From Cycas panzhihuaensis (Eukaryota; Cycadophyta), in contig CM041465.1 in NCBI GenBank assembly GCA_023213395.1, positions 205,785,741 through 205,849,740 on the forward strand: a DNA stretch of 64,000 bases. The letters are read 5' to 3'. The position numbers and the translations under genes are program-made. The notes beneath the pieces are model-generated. The model did not search any database. It was not told where the DNA came from and saw only the letters and a program-made list of their open reading frames with translations. The stretch's first letter is position 1. Each line of letters begins with the position of its first letter. Below, piece after piece: positions 41,239 to 50,152 of this stretch.

Positions 41239-42170
41239 TCATGTGTTAAGAGGCAACTGAGTTATGAACCAATCTTCTTTAGCCACCATGTTGGAAGAAG
41301 AGGCTGCAACAAAAGTGGTTTCTTCATTTTCATTTGCTGATTTTTCTTCATTGTAATTTCCAGACAATCTTTTGCCTTTGGTAATGTCAAATCTTTCACG
41401 AGGACAATTTCTGGCAAAGTGGCCAAGTTTACACAATAATAACATATATCTCTTTGTTCATATTGTCATCTAGGAATTGACCTTCCCCTTCCTGGTGATT
41501 CTCCTCTGAACAATCCTCTTCCTTTAATGTTTACTCTGGATGCAAATGCATTTTCTAGTTCATCTTCTTCTACGTATTTCTTCGCTCTTTGTTCTTCTTG
41601 AAGAAGGTGTCCACATAATTCTTCAAAAGACATTGAATCAGTTGTTCCAGTGACAATTAGGCTATTAACCAAAATTTCAAAAGATCTTGGGAGTTTATTT
41701 ATTGTGAGTTAAACAAGATGTTTGCCTTGAATTTCCTCCCTTATTGCAACCAAGTTCCCCTGAATTTCTTCTAACTGAGTTATTAAATTTGTCACATTAC
41801 CTCCTCCTTTCATTTTGGTGTTGTATAGTTGTTTCTTTTAACGCACAATTCTAGCCACATTTTTCTGTAGAAACATTAAGGCTAATCTAGTCCATTCATC
41901 CTTAACATTGGTGGCATTTGAAATATGAGGAAGAATTGACTCTGCAATGGACAATGTAATGGAAGCCAGAGCATACCTATCATTTTCTTCCCATATGGTA
42001 GTATTATCAACGTTTATGGGTTTAGCTTCATTTTCAACAGTGAGTTTCCAAGACCCTTTAGCAATCAAAATTCCTCTCATTTTTGCCTTCCAGGCATCAT
42101 AATTATTCCCTGTCAGCTTGTCTTTTTTTGAGAGGGAGTAGATTGATGCCATTATGAACAAAAAAGACAA
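41239..42170 (-). pseudogene. COP-C gag
   Basis: Starts near MASIYSLSKKDKLTGNNYDA (about 42152), followed by WKAKMRGILIAKGSWKLTVE and a UBN2-like body (ASITLSIAESILPHIS, VKDEWTRLALMF). SFEELCGHLLQEEQRAKKY and GRGLFRGESPGRGR follow at 41466-41672. The knuckle CYYC...KLGHFARNC at about 41395-41440 is split by a one-base loss. Stops near 41710 and 41835 break the frame. Confidence 0.87.
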
Positions 42171-42210
42171 AAATTAAAATTGTGTTGTGTCGGGTCTGTA
42201 CGGTCCATAT

Positions 42211-42819
42211 TGTGCGTGCCTCGCTTCACATTTCCTAACATACAGAATTCATAGTGAAAGAGAGACACACAATTGGTGAAAACATCAATAACTAACTTTT
42301 ATTCATGGCAAAAAGGGCACTGCGTTTGGTCCTCTCACAACCAGACGCATGCCTGAGCAATTACAACTAGAGGACAGCCCACCCAATGCGTGGGTTCCAG
42401 CCCAGATCAACTAGATGCGTACATAATCAATGGATATTTCTCATGTCTATTCTACTTCTTTATACGTAAATACATAGTTATATAACCGGTTTTTCATTTT
42501 GTCCTATCTCTAACTAATCGCATTGCCGTCTCGCCCTAAGTCGCCCTTGGTCAACCCGAGTTGCACTCAGGTCCGCTGGTTGCACTCCTAGCAATACTCA
42601 ATTGCGATCATGATCCTCACGATTCTTGTTGCATTCCTCACTATTGCAGCCGCAGACCTCACGATTCTTGTGCAGACCTCCTTTGCTAGGCCACAAACCT
42701 CCTGCATTGCGGTAACAGACCTTATTATTGTTGCGATGGCGAGAACGGTCTACCTTAGTTGCAACAACAGTCCTTATTATTACAGCCGCACCTCAAAATG
42801 GTTGTTTAGGCCGCACACA
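42211..42819 (-). repeat. GYP-2 3' LTR
   Basis: TGTGCGTGCCTCGC to CGCACACA. Its left half is very close to the other LTR. The right half (42530-42770) has diverged with rearranged GTTGCACTCAGG-like and CCTCACGATTCTTG repeats. Confidence 0.92.
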
Positions 42820-42832
42820 TCTCCTCGGCCAC
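42820..42832 (-). other. GYP-2 polypurine tract
   Basis: Plus strand TCTCCTCGGCCAC, minus strand GTGGCCGAGGAGA, next to the LTR start TGTGTGCGG. GYP-3 has AGGGGAGA in the same position before TGTGTGTGG. Confidence 0.75.
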
Positions 42833-43660
42833 CTCTTTTGAATGAGTGACATACTCCTTCACAAAATTTCAAAATATCATTTCGCTCAATTCCTCCTATG
42901 AGCTTCCATGATTCTTGCCTTTTCCCTATGTATTGTTGGGCCAATCTTCTTATTTCAACCCCAATTATCCTTGCTGCCTCCTCCCGAAATATCAAAGTGT
43001 CTCTTTTAATCACTTCGCCTTCCTTCGGGAGTCCAGTAACTACTGTTATCATCTCCTCTGAAATCTGTGCCATTTCAGGATATTCAGCCAACAAAGGAAT
43101 GAATTACTGCTACTCTCTTCGGTTTGTCTTCCCTTTCTTCCTCCTCCTCCACTGGCTCTGTTTTTGGTACAATCGTATCCTAATAATCAACTTTTTTTGT
43201 TCATCTTTTTCCTTCATGATTCGCCATTTTGCACAAATCCTTGAATCATCACTCTCTAATCAGCAGTGTTCTTGGCATTGTTACCAACTGTTCTCTTGTC
43301 GACTACAATTTCCTCTTATGCTGCAACTCCCTCGTCCGCTGCAACTCACACTTTTATGTCACATATACTGCAACTTAATTGCTTCTCTGTCTGCCTCAAG
43401 CGTATCTTCATATCGTTCCGCCATCGTTGTTTCTCTGCTACACATCGATTGCAATTTCTTCTATAATTCGTTCATCACCTTCAAGTAGAATTGACTGTTC
43501 TACCCTCCCTCGTCCGCTGCAATCTTCACTTCCTTTTCGTGCTACTACAACACAAGTGGTGCTACGATTATACTCTTATTATTCTTCCCTCCGCGACTTA
43601 ATTACCTCAAGTGCAACCTTCCGTCTTGCCGCTGTAACTGCGTCCTTCATTTAATAACAA
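42833..43660 (-). pseudogene. GYP-2 partial aORF
   Basis: Minus strand 43094-42780 is open: AQISEEMITVVTGLPKEGEV, then AARIIGVEIRRLAQQYIGKR and IERNDILKFCEGV. The GLPKEGEV block matches RLPNEGEV of the GYP-1 aORF. Upstream (43660-43095) is a charged stretch (KTEPVEEEEEREDKPKR) with frameshifts. The block corresponding to GEKLNWSEF of GYP-1 is not seen, so the protein is truncated. The ORF runs into the LTR. Confidence 0.65.
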
Positions 43661-44196
43661 CTATTCAATTAATATTCTATGGGCTGTTGTCTTGTCCTCC
43701 GCTATTGTTTTCCCATTGTAAAGCCGTTACATAACTTCTTGTGCCATGATACCTTACTTACACTAGATTTCATAATATCTAGGTAGTTATTGTGGGTAGT
43801 TACCATGTCACAACCGTGCTTCCACATTGTCCATTAATTGTCCACACTTCATCATTACTTCTATCCACGTCTCTGCACCGAATTGCATCTATCATATCTG
43901 CATCTTAATTTTTAGTCTGCGTCCCATCCACGTCTTCTCAACATCTTCTCATACAGTTCATCATCTGGATCTGTCTCATGACGTCTGCATCCTATGTGCG
44001 TCTCAATCCACGTCTGTAGCCACGTCGCCCAGTCCGTATGCATGTCCATTTGCACGTCCACGTCCATAGCCTCACCTTATTTTATCCTCGTTCTTCAAGT
44101 TGTAATCATTACTGGTCATGAAGCTTGTAACACCTTTACTAAGGATATTTGCCCCTTAGTTAATGATGTTCCCACTATTTTTTTTTTTTTGTCAAA
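43661..44196 (-). other. GYP-2 spacer with clustered ACGTC motifs
   Basis: Lies between the integrase end and the aORF, as in GYP-1. Between 43860 and 44070 the hexamer CACGTC occurs six times on the plus strand (near 43866, 43931, 44011, 44023, 44053 and 44059) plus one GACGTC (43980). There is no obvious hairpin periodicity. No coding signal. Confidence 0.65.
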
Positions 44197-44694
44197 TTAT
44201 ACTCTATACAGTTTTAATCTATTGTCATTGACTAATTTAGTCAATGGCTGGCCATCCAATTGCTGTAATTTTACTGCTCCATTATCATGAATACAGTTAA
44301 TTCTATATGGACCTAACCATCTTATTTTCATTTTGCCGAGTTTAAACTTGAATTTACTATCATACAACAATACCAAATCATTTACCTTAAACTCAGGCCT
44401 TTTAAGGTGGCGGTCGTGCCATGCCTTCCGCCTTTCCCTTTCCACTTTCAATTCCCACAATGCTCGTGCTTTGGTCTCATCCAGCTTCATCAATTGAATT
44501 AGTCGCTGATCGTAGGAAATTTCCGGCTCTGCCTTGAGATGCTTAGCCACTCTTAAGCTCTCTGCTTGATTTTGTGAAGAGGCCCTTATCATAGGAGAAG
44601 CTGCTTGCATTGGAGAGCCCACATGCTGGGAACCATCACTTCCTATCGGTTGGCCATCTTTACCAGTCAGGCCCCCCCTTAACAAAACCCTCAA
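44197..44694 (-). pseudogene. GYP-2 integrase C-terminal block without catalytic core
   Basis: KAWHDRHLKRPEFKVNDLVL, YDSKFKFKLGKMKIRWLGPY and NGAVKLQQLDGQPLTKLVND correspond block by block to GYP-1 at 13930-14160, and the frame ends at a natural stop. Upstream in the same 165-residue frame lie only low-complexity residues (QHVGSPMQAASPMIRASSQN) and IQLMKLDETKARALWELK. There is no zinc site, no D,D35E and no RT. The GPY-like end can bind nucleic acid or chromatin in other elements; here its use is unknown. Confidence 0.85.
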
Positions 44695-45091
44695 CCTTCA
44701 GGGATCCATTTCCCCACAAATAGGAGAGCCAGAAGAGGTTACATTCCCTTGTGTTTGTGCTTGGGCTTGAAGTAAGAGTTGTTGTTGTCTTGAGCCGTGG
44801 TTGAAACTGTTGAAATTGCTGGGGAGACTGCAAGAAAGATTTTTGTCCTTGTTGCACCAAACTTGGACGAAGCTGATCGATACCAGTTAATGGCCAACCC
44901 TTAAGCGGTAAGGTATTAACCCCTTGATTCATACCTTCTCTGCCCTGTTCCAGTTGCTGTTGATCTGGACACAATTCCATAAGATAACATCTTAAAGACT
45001 TTTTTCCTGTTTCTTCCTAAGCGGATTGCAACCAATCCAACAAATATGTAGATGAAGCCTCACTTGCGATTTGTGGAGGGGTTTTCAAGGC
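44695..45091 (-). pseudogene. GYP-2 Gln/Ser-rich linker replacing RT to integrase core
   Basis: An open stretch 44660-44980 reads [20 protein letters not shown] and [15 protein letters not shown]. It joins the protease to the integrase end. This is where GYP-1 has about 3 kb of RT, RNase H and integrase. No homology to those domains is visible. Confidence 0.7.
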
Positions 45092-45640
45092 CTAGAATGC
45101 CGTCTCCGAACAAGGACTTATTGTTGTGGCTGTTGATGTAGTTGTTGAGGACACCCCATCTTCATCCTCTACCTTTTCAATATGTGGTCCATCTGAGCAA
45201 AGAGGCAATACAACTTTCTTTCCTACAGAATATAAAGTAAAGGTCAGCTTTCCCCAATCTTGCAAAGCCTCTGTTGCCAATAGCCATGGTCGTCCTAAGA
45301 GTGCAGGATATGTTTTATTGTGATCCTGCATTCTTACAACTACAAAATCTAGGCAAACCGTGATTCCCGCCACTGTCACTAGAATGTTCAGCAAAGATTC
45401 CAGTGGTCAAACTTGCAATTGGTTAGCTAACTGAATTGCATAATCTGGGGAAACCAATTCCGGCCGTCCCAGTGAAATCCATGTGGATTCAGGGAGCACA
45501 TTTACTCCTAGTCCACCATCCACTACTGTTTTACAAATCATCGTTCCAAACAGAGTCATTGGAACTCTTGGATCAATTGCATCCATCTTCATTGCTCGCA
45601 ACACTGGCTTTTCCATATGATCTAAAAAATAACCGGCTTC
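45092..45640 (-). pseudogene. GYP-2 aspartic protease
   Basis: The end of the 45407-46201 frame gives MICKTVVDGGLGVNVLPEST and LGRPELVSPDYAIQLANQLQ. After a stop (TGA, 45407) the fold continues with ILVTVAGITVCLDFVV and YPALLGRPWLLATEALQDWG (45092-45394). The catalytic triplet is DGG, as in GYP-1. Both halves are free of frameshifts, so one stop is the main lesion. Confidence 0.85.
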
Positions 45641-46335
45641 CCACCATTTAAAGATAATGGTTACAGGGATAGATATACCTGATTCCATTAACAAATCCTT
45701 TACATCTTGCAGTTTCTGCCAAGGATTTTTGTCCAATTGCTCTTCATACACTGGTGGTCGCCTTTGATATACTTGTCCTTTAAACCGGTTTGCTTGTTCA
45801 AACTCATCTAACTGCACTGTTCTTGTAGCCTCTTGTATAGCTTTGATGACTTCTTGCAATCTTTCCTTTTCCACTGCTGGATCCGGGAAATTCTTGCTAC
45901 TTGTTGCATCTATAACCCTTCCACTTCTCGTTTGAATATACACTGGCTTTTCCTTGTCCGGAATTTTTGTAGCTAGATTTGAAGTCTGTACTTTTAGACC
46001 AGAATTCTTTGGACAATTTGCCCATTCATGGTCTGCTGGGCTGCATTCTTCACAGATGTAATCTTTCCCTTGCTTCTGCAGTGGACAATCCATCCTGAAA
46101 TGCCCCCATCTTGAACACAAATGACAACGAGCTGACTTTGTCTTGCCTTTGTATTGTTTAAAGGAAGAATTTTCTTTCTTTTGATAGAAGGATTCTCTCA
46201 CTGGATTCTTATGGTAACATTCTCACGTATAGTGGTTTTCTCTCTTGCAAATCTTGCACCATCTTCTCTCCACTTGCTGATGTTCATTTTTAAAATGACC
46301 GGGTTGTCCACAAGGGGGAGGGCACCATATGTTTT
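45641..46335 (-). pseudogene. GYP-2 nucleocapsid with four zinc-knuckle sites
   Basis: Minus strand from 46335: CPPPCGQPGHFKNE (irregular spacing), then CKICKRENHYT.EC with a stop before the last two residues (about 46195-46255). CHLCSRWGHFRMDC and CEECSPADHEWANC follow in the open frame at 46030-46125. GYP-1 has three such sites. The following region (IPDKEKPVYIQTRSGRVIDA, AIQEATRTVQLDEFEQ) leads into the protease. Confidence 0.8.
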
Positions 46336-46860
46336 TTCATGATTTTCCCATTTTTAATCTAGTTATCTCCATCCTTAGTTTTTCAATTTCTTCATTCTGC
46401 TGATTCGTTTCAGCAGGCATTACTAAGGGTTGCTGTTTTAACATCTCTACCTCCTTTCTTAAAACTTCAATTTCTGAGTTTGTGGTCCACAAAGGTAAGG
46501 ATGTTTGTCCAAAATTCTGGGTTGCATTTTGCAGGTATGCTGTCCTCATCTGATTTTCAAAACGTAATGCTAACTCTTTGACCTGCTCATAACTATTCAG
46601 AGGATGAAACATGATTTTCTCCTTCAAATGGGGTAGCTACCCCTGTACAAAATACTCCAGAGACAACATTGGATTCATTGGTATAAGAGGATCTATTTTA
46701 TTCAAGATGATTTTAAGTCTGCTATCAAAATCATTAACTGACTCACCTGGTACTTGTTTGATTTCCTCCAAAGCCTGAAATATTGACATTGGATTTCTTA
46801 ACCGCTGAAACCTGTCCAAGAATTGTGTTTGGACCACTTCCCCAGTGGGATTTGTCTTCG
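46336..46860 (-). pseudogene. GYP-2 gag core
   Basis: VQTQFLDRFQRLRNPMSIFQ, LEEIKQVPGESVNDFDSRLK and PMLSLEYFVQG (46637-46837) are the Retrotrans_gag-like middle, matching RQRPGESVLTYISRMK and YFVRGLN of GYP-1. YEQVKELALRFENQMRTAYL and a coiled coil EIEKLRMEITRLKMGKS follow (46337-46627). A stop at 46637 and a shift near 46850 break it from the N-terminal ORF. Confidence 0.82.
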
Positions 46861-48468
46861 CTACGTACTGGTACCATGCAATTGCTGTCCCTCGCAGCGT
46901 GGAGAAGAATCTTGCCTTAATTTCCTTTGGGTCTTTATAATCTTCTTAATCTTCAACATATTGGAGAATAGGGCCAGATGGTGTCCAGGATCTCCTAAGC
47001 CATCAAATTGTAAATGCCCAAACATAGCATCGTTTTGGACTATTACATAGGGAGGAACCGTTTGGTTTCCTCCTCCCATTCCATTGCCTTGTGACATGTT
47101 TCTTGGACCTGAGGATTCTGGTCCAATTATGTTAAGTTCTCCTTCATTCCTCCCTTGCCTTAAGACTGCACTTTCTGGGCTCTCTTCCATAAATGATGAG
47201 CCTGAAAATATTCGAGTCATTCTATACAACAGATTTAACACATGGGAATGGGATTCTTTTATCTCCACAATGTAACAGTCCCACCCTGCTGTGGTGGTAC
47301 TATATACCTCCAAATTGATTGACTTCCCTTCTTTTGTGGTAGTCTGCTTTTCTTCAAGTCTCTGCAGATTCAAAACTTCTTCTTGATTTTCTGCAGGTTT
47401 CAACAGTTTGTTCCTCTGATTTTCTTCAGGTTTCAACAACAAGTCTTCAGGGTGTAGCAGATTTCTTTGATTTTCTTCAGGTTTTAGCAACAAATCTTCA
47501 GGATGCAACAGATCTCTTCTTTGATTTTCTTCATATTTCAGCAATTCTTCTCGATTTCTTTCCTGATTCCAGTCTTTATCCTGCAAATCTTCAAAATGTT
47601 TTTTTCCAGAATTCTGGAAATATCTGTCTTCTTTCAGCCTTAAGTCTTGTTGATTTTTCAGCCTTACATCCTGCAACCCTTCATTTTCGTTCAGACTTAA
47701 ATCTTGCTGGTTTTTCAACCCTGAATCTTGCTGATTTTTCAGTAAATATTCATCTCCTTTTAGGCTTAAACCTTGCTGGTTTTTCAGCTCTGGATCTTGC
47801 TGATTTTTCAACAAATATTCATCTCCTTTCAGGCTTAACCCTTGCTGGTTTTTCAGCCCTGAATCTTGCTGATTTTCCAGCAGATATTCATCTCCTTTCA
47901 GGCTTAACCCTTGCTGGTTTTTCAGCCCTGAATCTTGCTGATTTTCCAGCAGATATTCATCTCCTTTCAGGCTTAACCCTTGCTGTTTTTTTAGCCCTGA
48001 ATCTTGCTGAGTTTTATCTTCCTTCTCAGAAATCTGAGAATCAATTATTTGTTTCTGTGCAGAAATTTGATTTACTTCAGATTTTTTCAACTGTCTCTCC
48101 TTTGCCTGGATATCTTCACAATTCTGAAGGTCTTTACCTTCTTCTTGTCTATTTTGAGACTCTTGCAGGTCTCTCTCTCTCGCCTGTCTTGGCTCTACTT
48201 TTTTCTCAGGAATCTTTTTATCAATTTTCTTTCCTTCTTCTGGCTGTCTCTTGTCCTCCTGGGCCTCCTTTTCTCTGCTGCATCCTGTGCATGCAACTAG
48301 GGTCTGGCTTTCTTCCTGCCGCCCCTTCCCAACTCTTTTCTTCACTGGTTTTCTTTCTACCGGCTCCCTAGGTCTGCGCGTGCCTTCCTGGCTTTTCTCT
48401 GCGTCCCAACATCGACTTCTTTCTTCTCTTGACTCAGCCTTCCTCAACGAGTCGGCCCTAGGTGGCAT
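46861..48468 (-). CDS. GYP-2 gag N-terminal ORF, 535 codons, with tandem repeats
   Basis: MPPRADSLRKAESREERSRC starts at 48468, 48 bases inside the primer site. Residues 1-140 are Lys/Glu/Arg/Gln-rich. Residues 150-265 hold tandem copies of a 23-residue unit (core NQQGLSLKGDEYLL). Residues 320-360 hold a second short repeat (LLHPEDLLLKPEENQ). The end (MFGHLQFDGLGDPGHHLALF) enters the gag core fold, where the frame shifts. It is the longest uninterrupted frame in the window. Strong coiled-coil character is likely. Such a long repeated gag N-terminus is not seen in GYP-1. Confidence 0.8.
   Translation of the reverse strand: MPPRADSLRKAESREERSRCWDAEKSQEGTRRPREPVERKPVKKRVGKGRQEESQTLVACTGCSREKEAQEDKRQPEEGKKIDKKIPEKKVEPRQARERDLQESQNRQEEGKDLQNCEDIQAKERQLKKSEVNQISAQKQIIDSQISEKEDKTQQDSGLKKQQGLSLKGDEYLLENQQDSGLKNQQGLSLKGDEYLLENQQDSGLKNQQGLSLKGDEYLLKNQQDPELKNQQGLSLKGDEYLLKNQQDSGLKNQQDLSLNENEGLQDVRLKNQQDLRLKEDRYFQNSGKKHFEDLQDKDWNQERNREELLKYEENQRRDLLHPEDLLLKPEENQRNLLHPEDLLLKPEENQRNKLLKPAENQEEVLNLQRLEEKQTTTKEGKSINLEVYSTTTAGWDCYIVEIKESHSHVLNLLYRMTRIFSGSSFMEESPESAVLRQGRNEGELNIIGPESSGPRNMSQGNGMGGGNQTVPPYVIVQNDAMFGHLQFDGLGDPGHHLALFSNMLKIKKIIKTQRKLRQDSSPRCEGQQLHGTST
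47395..47530 (-). repeat. 51-bp coding repeats in GYP-2 gag
   Basis: LLHPEDLLLKPEENQRN occurs twice in a row, followed by a third degenerate copy (KLLKPAENQ) and preceded by a related KYEENQRRD. The repeat keeps the frame. Confidence 0.85.
47690..48030 (-). repeat. 69-bp coding repeats in GYP-2 gag, four to five copies
   Basis: The landmark ATCTCCTTT(T/C)AGG starts at 47752, 47821, 47890 and 47959, exactly 69 bases apart. The repeats encode 23-residue units with core KNQQGLSLKGDEYLL. Two copies are nearly identical, and further degenerate copies (NQQDLSLNENE, NQQDLRLKEDR) extend to about 47620. Confidence 0.95.
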
Positions 48469-48515
48469 GGATAGTCTCTGATCTTCAACGTTTCATCTTT
48501 CTTTGGTTAGGAATA

Positions 48516-48533
48516 CCGGCAACGGAACCAAGA
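48516..48533 (-). other. GYP-2 primer binding site
   Basis: Minus strand TCTTGGTTCCGTTGCCGG directly follows the LTR end (CACA). The stretch TGGTTCCGTTGCCGG has the look of a tRNA acceptor and T-arm complement. It is not initiator Met. GYP-1 has a decayed relative at 7324. Confidence 0.75.
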
Positions 48534-49132
48534 TGTGCGTGCCTCGCTTCACATTTCCTAACATACAGAATTCATAGTGAAAGAGAGACACACAATTGGT
48601 GAAAACATCAATAACTAACTTTTATTTATGGCAAAAAGGGCACTGCATCTAGTCCTCTCACAATTAGACGCATGCCTGAGCAATTACAACTAGAGGACAG
48701 TCCACCCAATGCGCGGGTTCCAACCCAGATCAACTAGATGTGTACATAATCAATGGATATTTCTCATGTCTATTCTACTTCTTTATATGTAAATACATAG
48801 TTACATAACCGTTTTTTCATTTTGTCCTATCTCTAACTAATCTGCCCGTTGCCCATCTTTGCCCAAGCTGCCCTTGGTCAGCCCGAGTTGCACTCAGGTC
48901 CACTGGTTGTACTCCCATCAAGACTGGGCCATTGCCACAGTCCTCACAGATTGCCATTCTGTCCTCACTATTGCACAAGAACCTCACTGCTATGGTCATA
49001 GACCTCCTGCGGTACCAAGCAGAGTAGCAGACTCATCACAGCCTACAAGAGCAAAGAACGGCCTTCCTTAGTTGCAGCAACAGTCCTTATTCTTACAGCC
49101 GCACCTCAAAATGGTTGTTTAGGCTGCACACA
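48534..49132 (-). repeat. GYP-2 5' LTR
   Basis: TGTGCGTGCCTCGC to TGCACACA, followed by TSD CATAT. Compared with the 3' LTR, many differences are C/T or G/A changes. Confidence 0.92.
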
Positions 49133-49611
49133 CATATGATTGTAAACATTTTCGGGTTTCATAGGCAAAAAATGAAATTTACCTTAGAACAAATCTTGTT
49201 TTGGTGCCTTTCTAGATTTGCAATATTTTCTTCAATCGAATGTTTGGGTAAAAAGTATTGTCCAAAACATGGTTCGGCCAACGGTTAGGGCTCTTTATCT
49301 CTTTCGCTCGTATTTTTATGTATAGTCACAAAAACCCTTTTGAGTTTGGTATCAATGGATTCATCTTAGTGAGACCTTTCATTTGAGGTTGGTCTTGCTA
49401 GATAAAATTGGATTTTTGAGGAAAAAACAGTTTTAAAGTGAATTTAGCCGTGCACCCTTTCAGAGTTTGATTTTGGCTTTTCTGTTTAGAATTAAAAAAA
49501 AGGTCCTTTAGGACAAATTTATCCTGTCATTGGGATGGACAAGCTAGTAAAATTTCATCTCAATTTGAGCATGTCAAAAAATTGCATATGGAATCTGTAC
49601 GATCTGTATTG
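49133..49611 (-). other. COP-C leader piece between GYP-2 and COP-H
   Basis: About 480 bp of AT-rich noncoding sequence. By position it is the untranslated leader of COP-C. No ORF or motif is recognised. Confidence 0.6.
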
Positions 49612-50138
49612 TGTTAGACCTTCATGTTTAAATGTTAAGTCATCTACTTTATATTGTAACATTATGTATTTTATGTAAGGGTATTTTACCACCTAATTTG
49701 CTAAAGTACACACCCACATTTTTTGTAGTGATGTAATGTTGTGACTTGAAGGTCAATGTACCCCTCATGCACTTTTGCACATGTGAGTGCACATGGATCA
49801 AGGCGGGCATGTTTGGCAAGTGTCAAACATGCAAGCCCCTAAAGTCTCTCCTCCTTCTCTATATATTAGGACCATTTCTCATGTAGAGCATGATGAGAGT
49901 GAGGTATTGTATTGTATGTTGCTCATTTGAATAAAAACTAATCTTGTTATTTGTAGATGGAAACAATTCCTACTCCTCCATTACTACTGCCTTCATATGT
50001 TTGTGTTTATGCTTGCTTAGTTGTTTGTCCTTTTAGTGCTATTGATTTTATGCTAATGATTTTAATCTTTTAGCACACTTCTTTTCCAAGAGATCTTAGG
50101 CTGTCTTTGTGGTATTGGAGCACATACCACCTTCAACA
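49612..50138 (+). repeat. COP-H 5' LTR
   Basis: TGTTAGACCTTCATG to CACCTTCAACA, 527 bp. It shares layout and short blocks with the COP-F LTR (ACACACCCAC, TGACACTTGTC-like GGCAAGTGTCAAACATGCAA). TATATATTAGG at 49860 is a likely TATA box and AATAAAAAC at 49931 a possible poly(A) signal. Confidence 0.85.
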
Positions 50139-50140
50139 TT

Positions 50141-50152
50141 TGGTATCAAAGC
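50141..50152 (+). other. COP-H primer binding site
   Basis: TGGTATCAAAGC, one base from the initiator Met site TGGTATCAGAGC, two bases after the LTR. Confidence 0.9.

Larger units (their letters stand above)
42211..49132 (-). mobile_element. GYP-2: 6.9 kb non-autonomous Ty3/gypsy element, minus strand
   Basis: LTRs 42211-42819 and 48534-49132 with perfect TSD CATAT (42206-42210, 49133-49137), inserted in the COP-C leader. Minus-strand order is primer site, long gag with tandem repeats, four zinc-knuckle sites, DGG protease, Gln-rich linker, integrase C-terminal block, spacer, partial aORF, purine tract. RT, RNase H and the integrase catalytic core are absent. Shared protease, integrase end, aORF and LTR style tie it to GYP-1 and GYP-3. 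Confidence 0.9.

Noticed and set aside
42898-44290. Plus-strand ORFs of 80-196 codons over the GYP-2 aORF and spacer
   Set aside because: Antisense to identifiable aORF and integrase blocks, Ser/Leu/His-rich low complexity, no motif.
48004-48481. Several overlapping plus-strand ORFs rich in Leu/Phe/Ser opposite GYP-2 gag
   Set aside because: They are shadows of the Lys/Glu/Gln-rich gag repeats on the minus strand.
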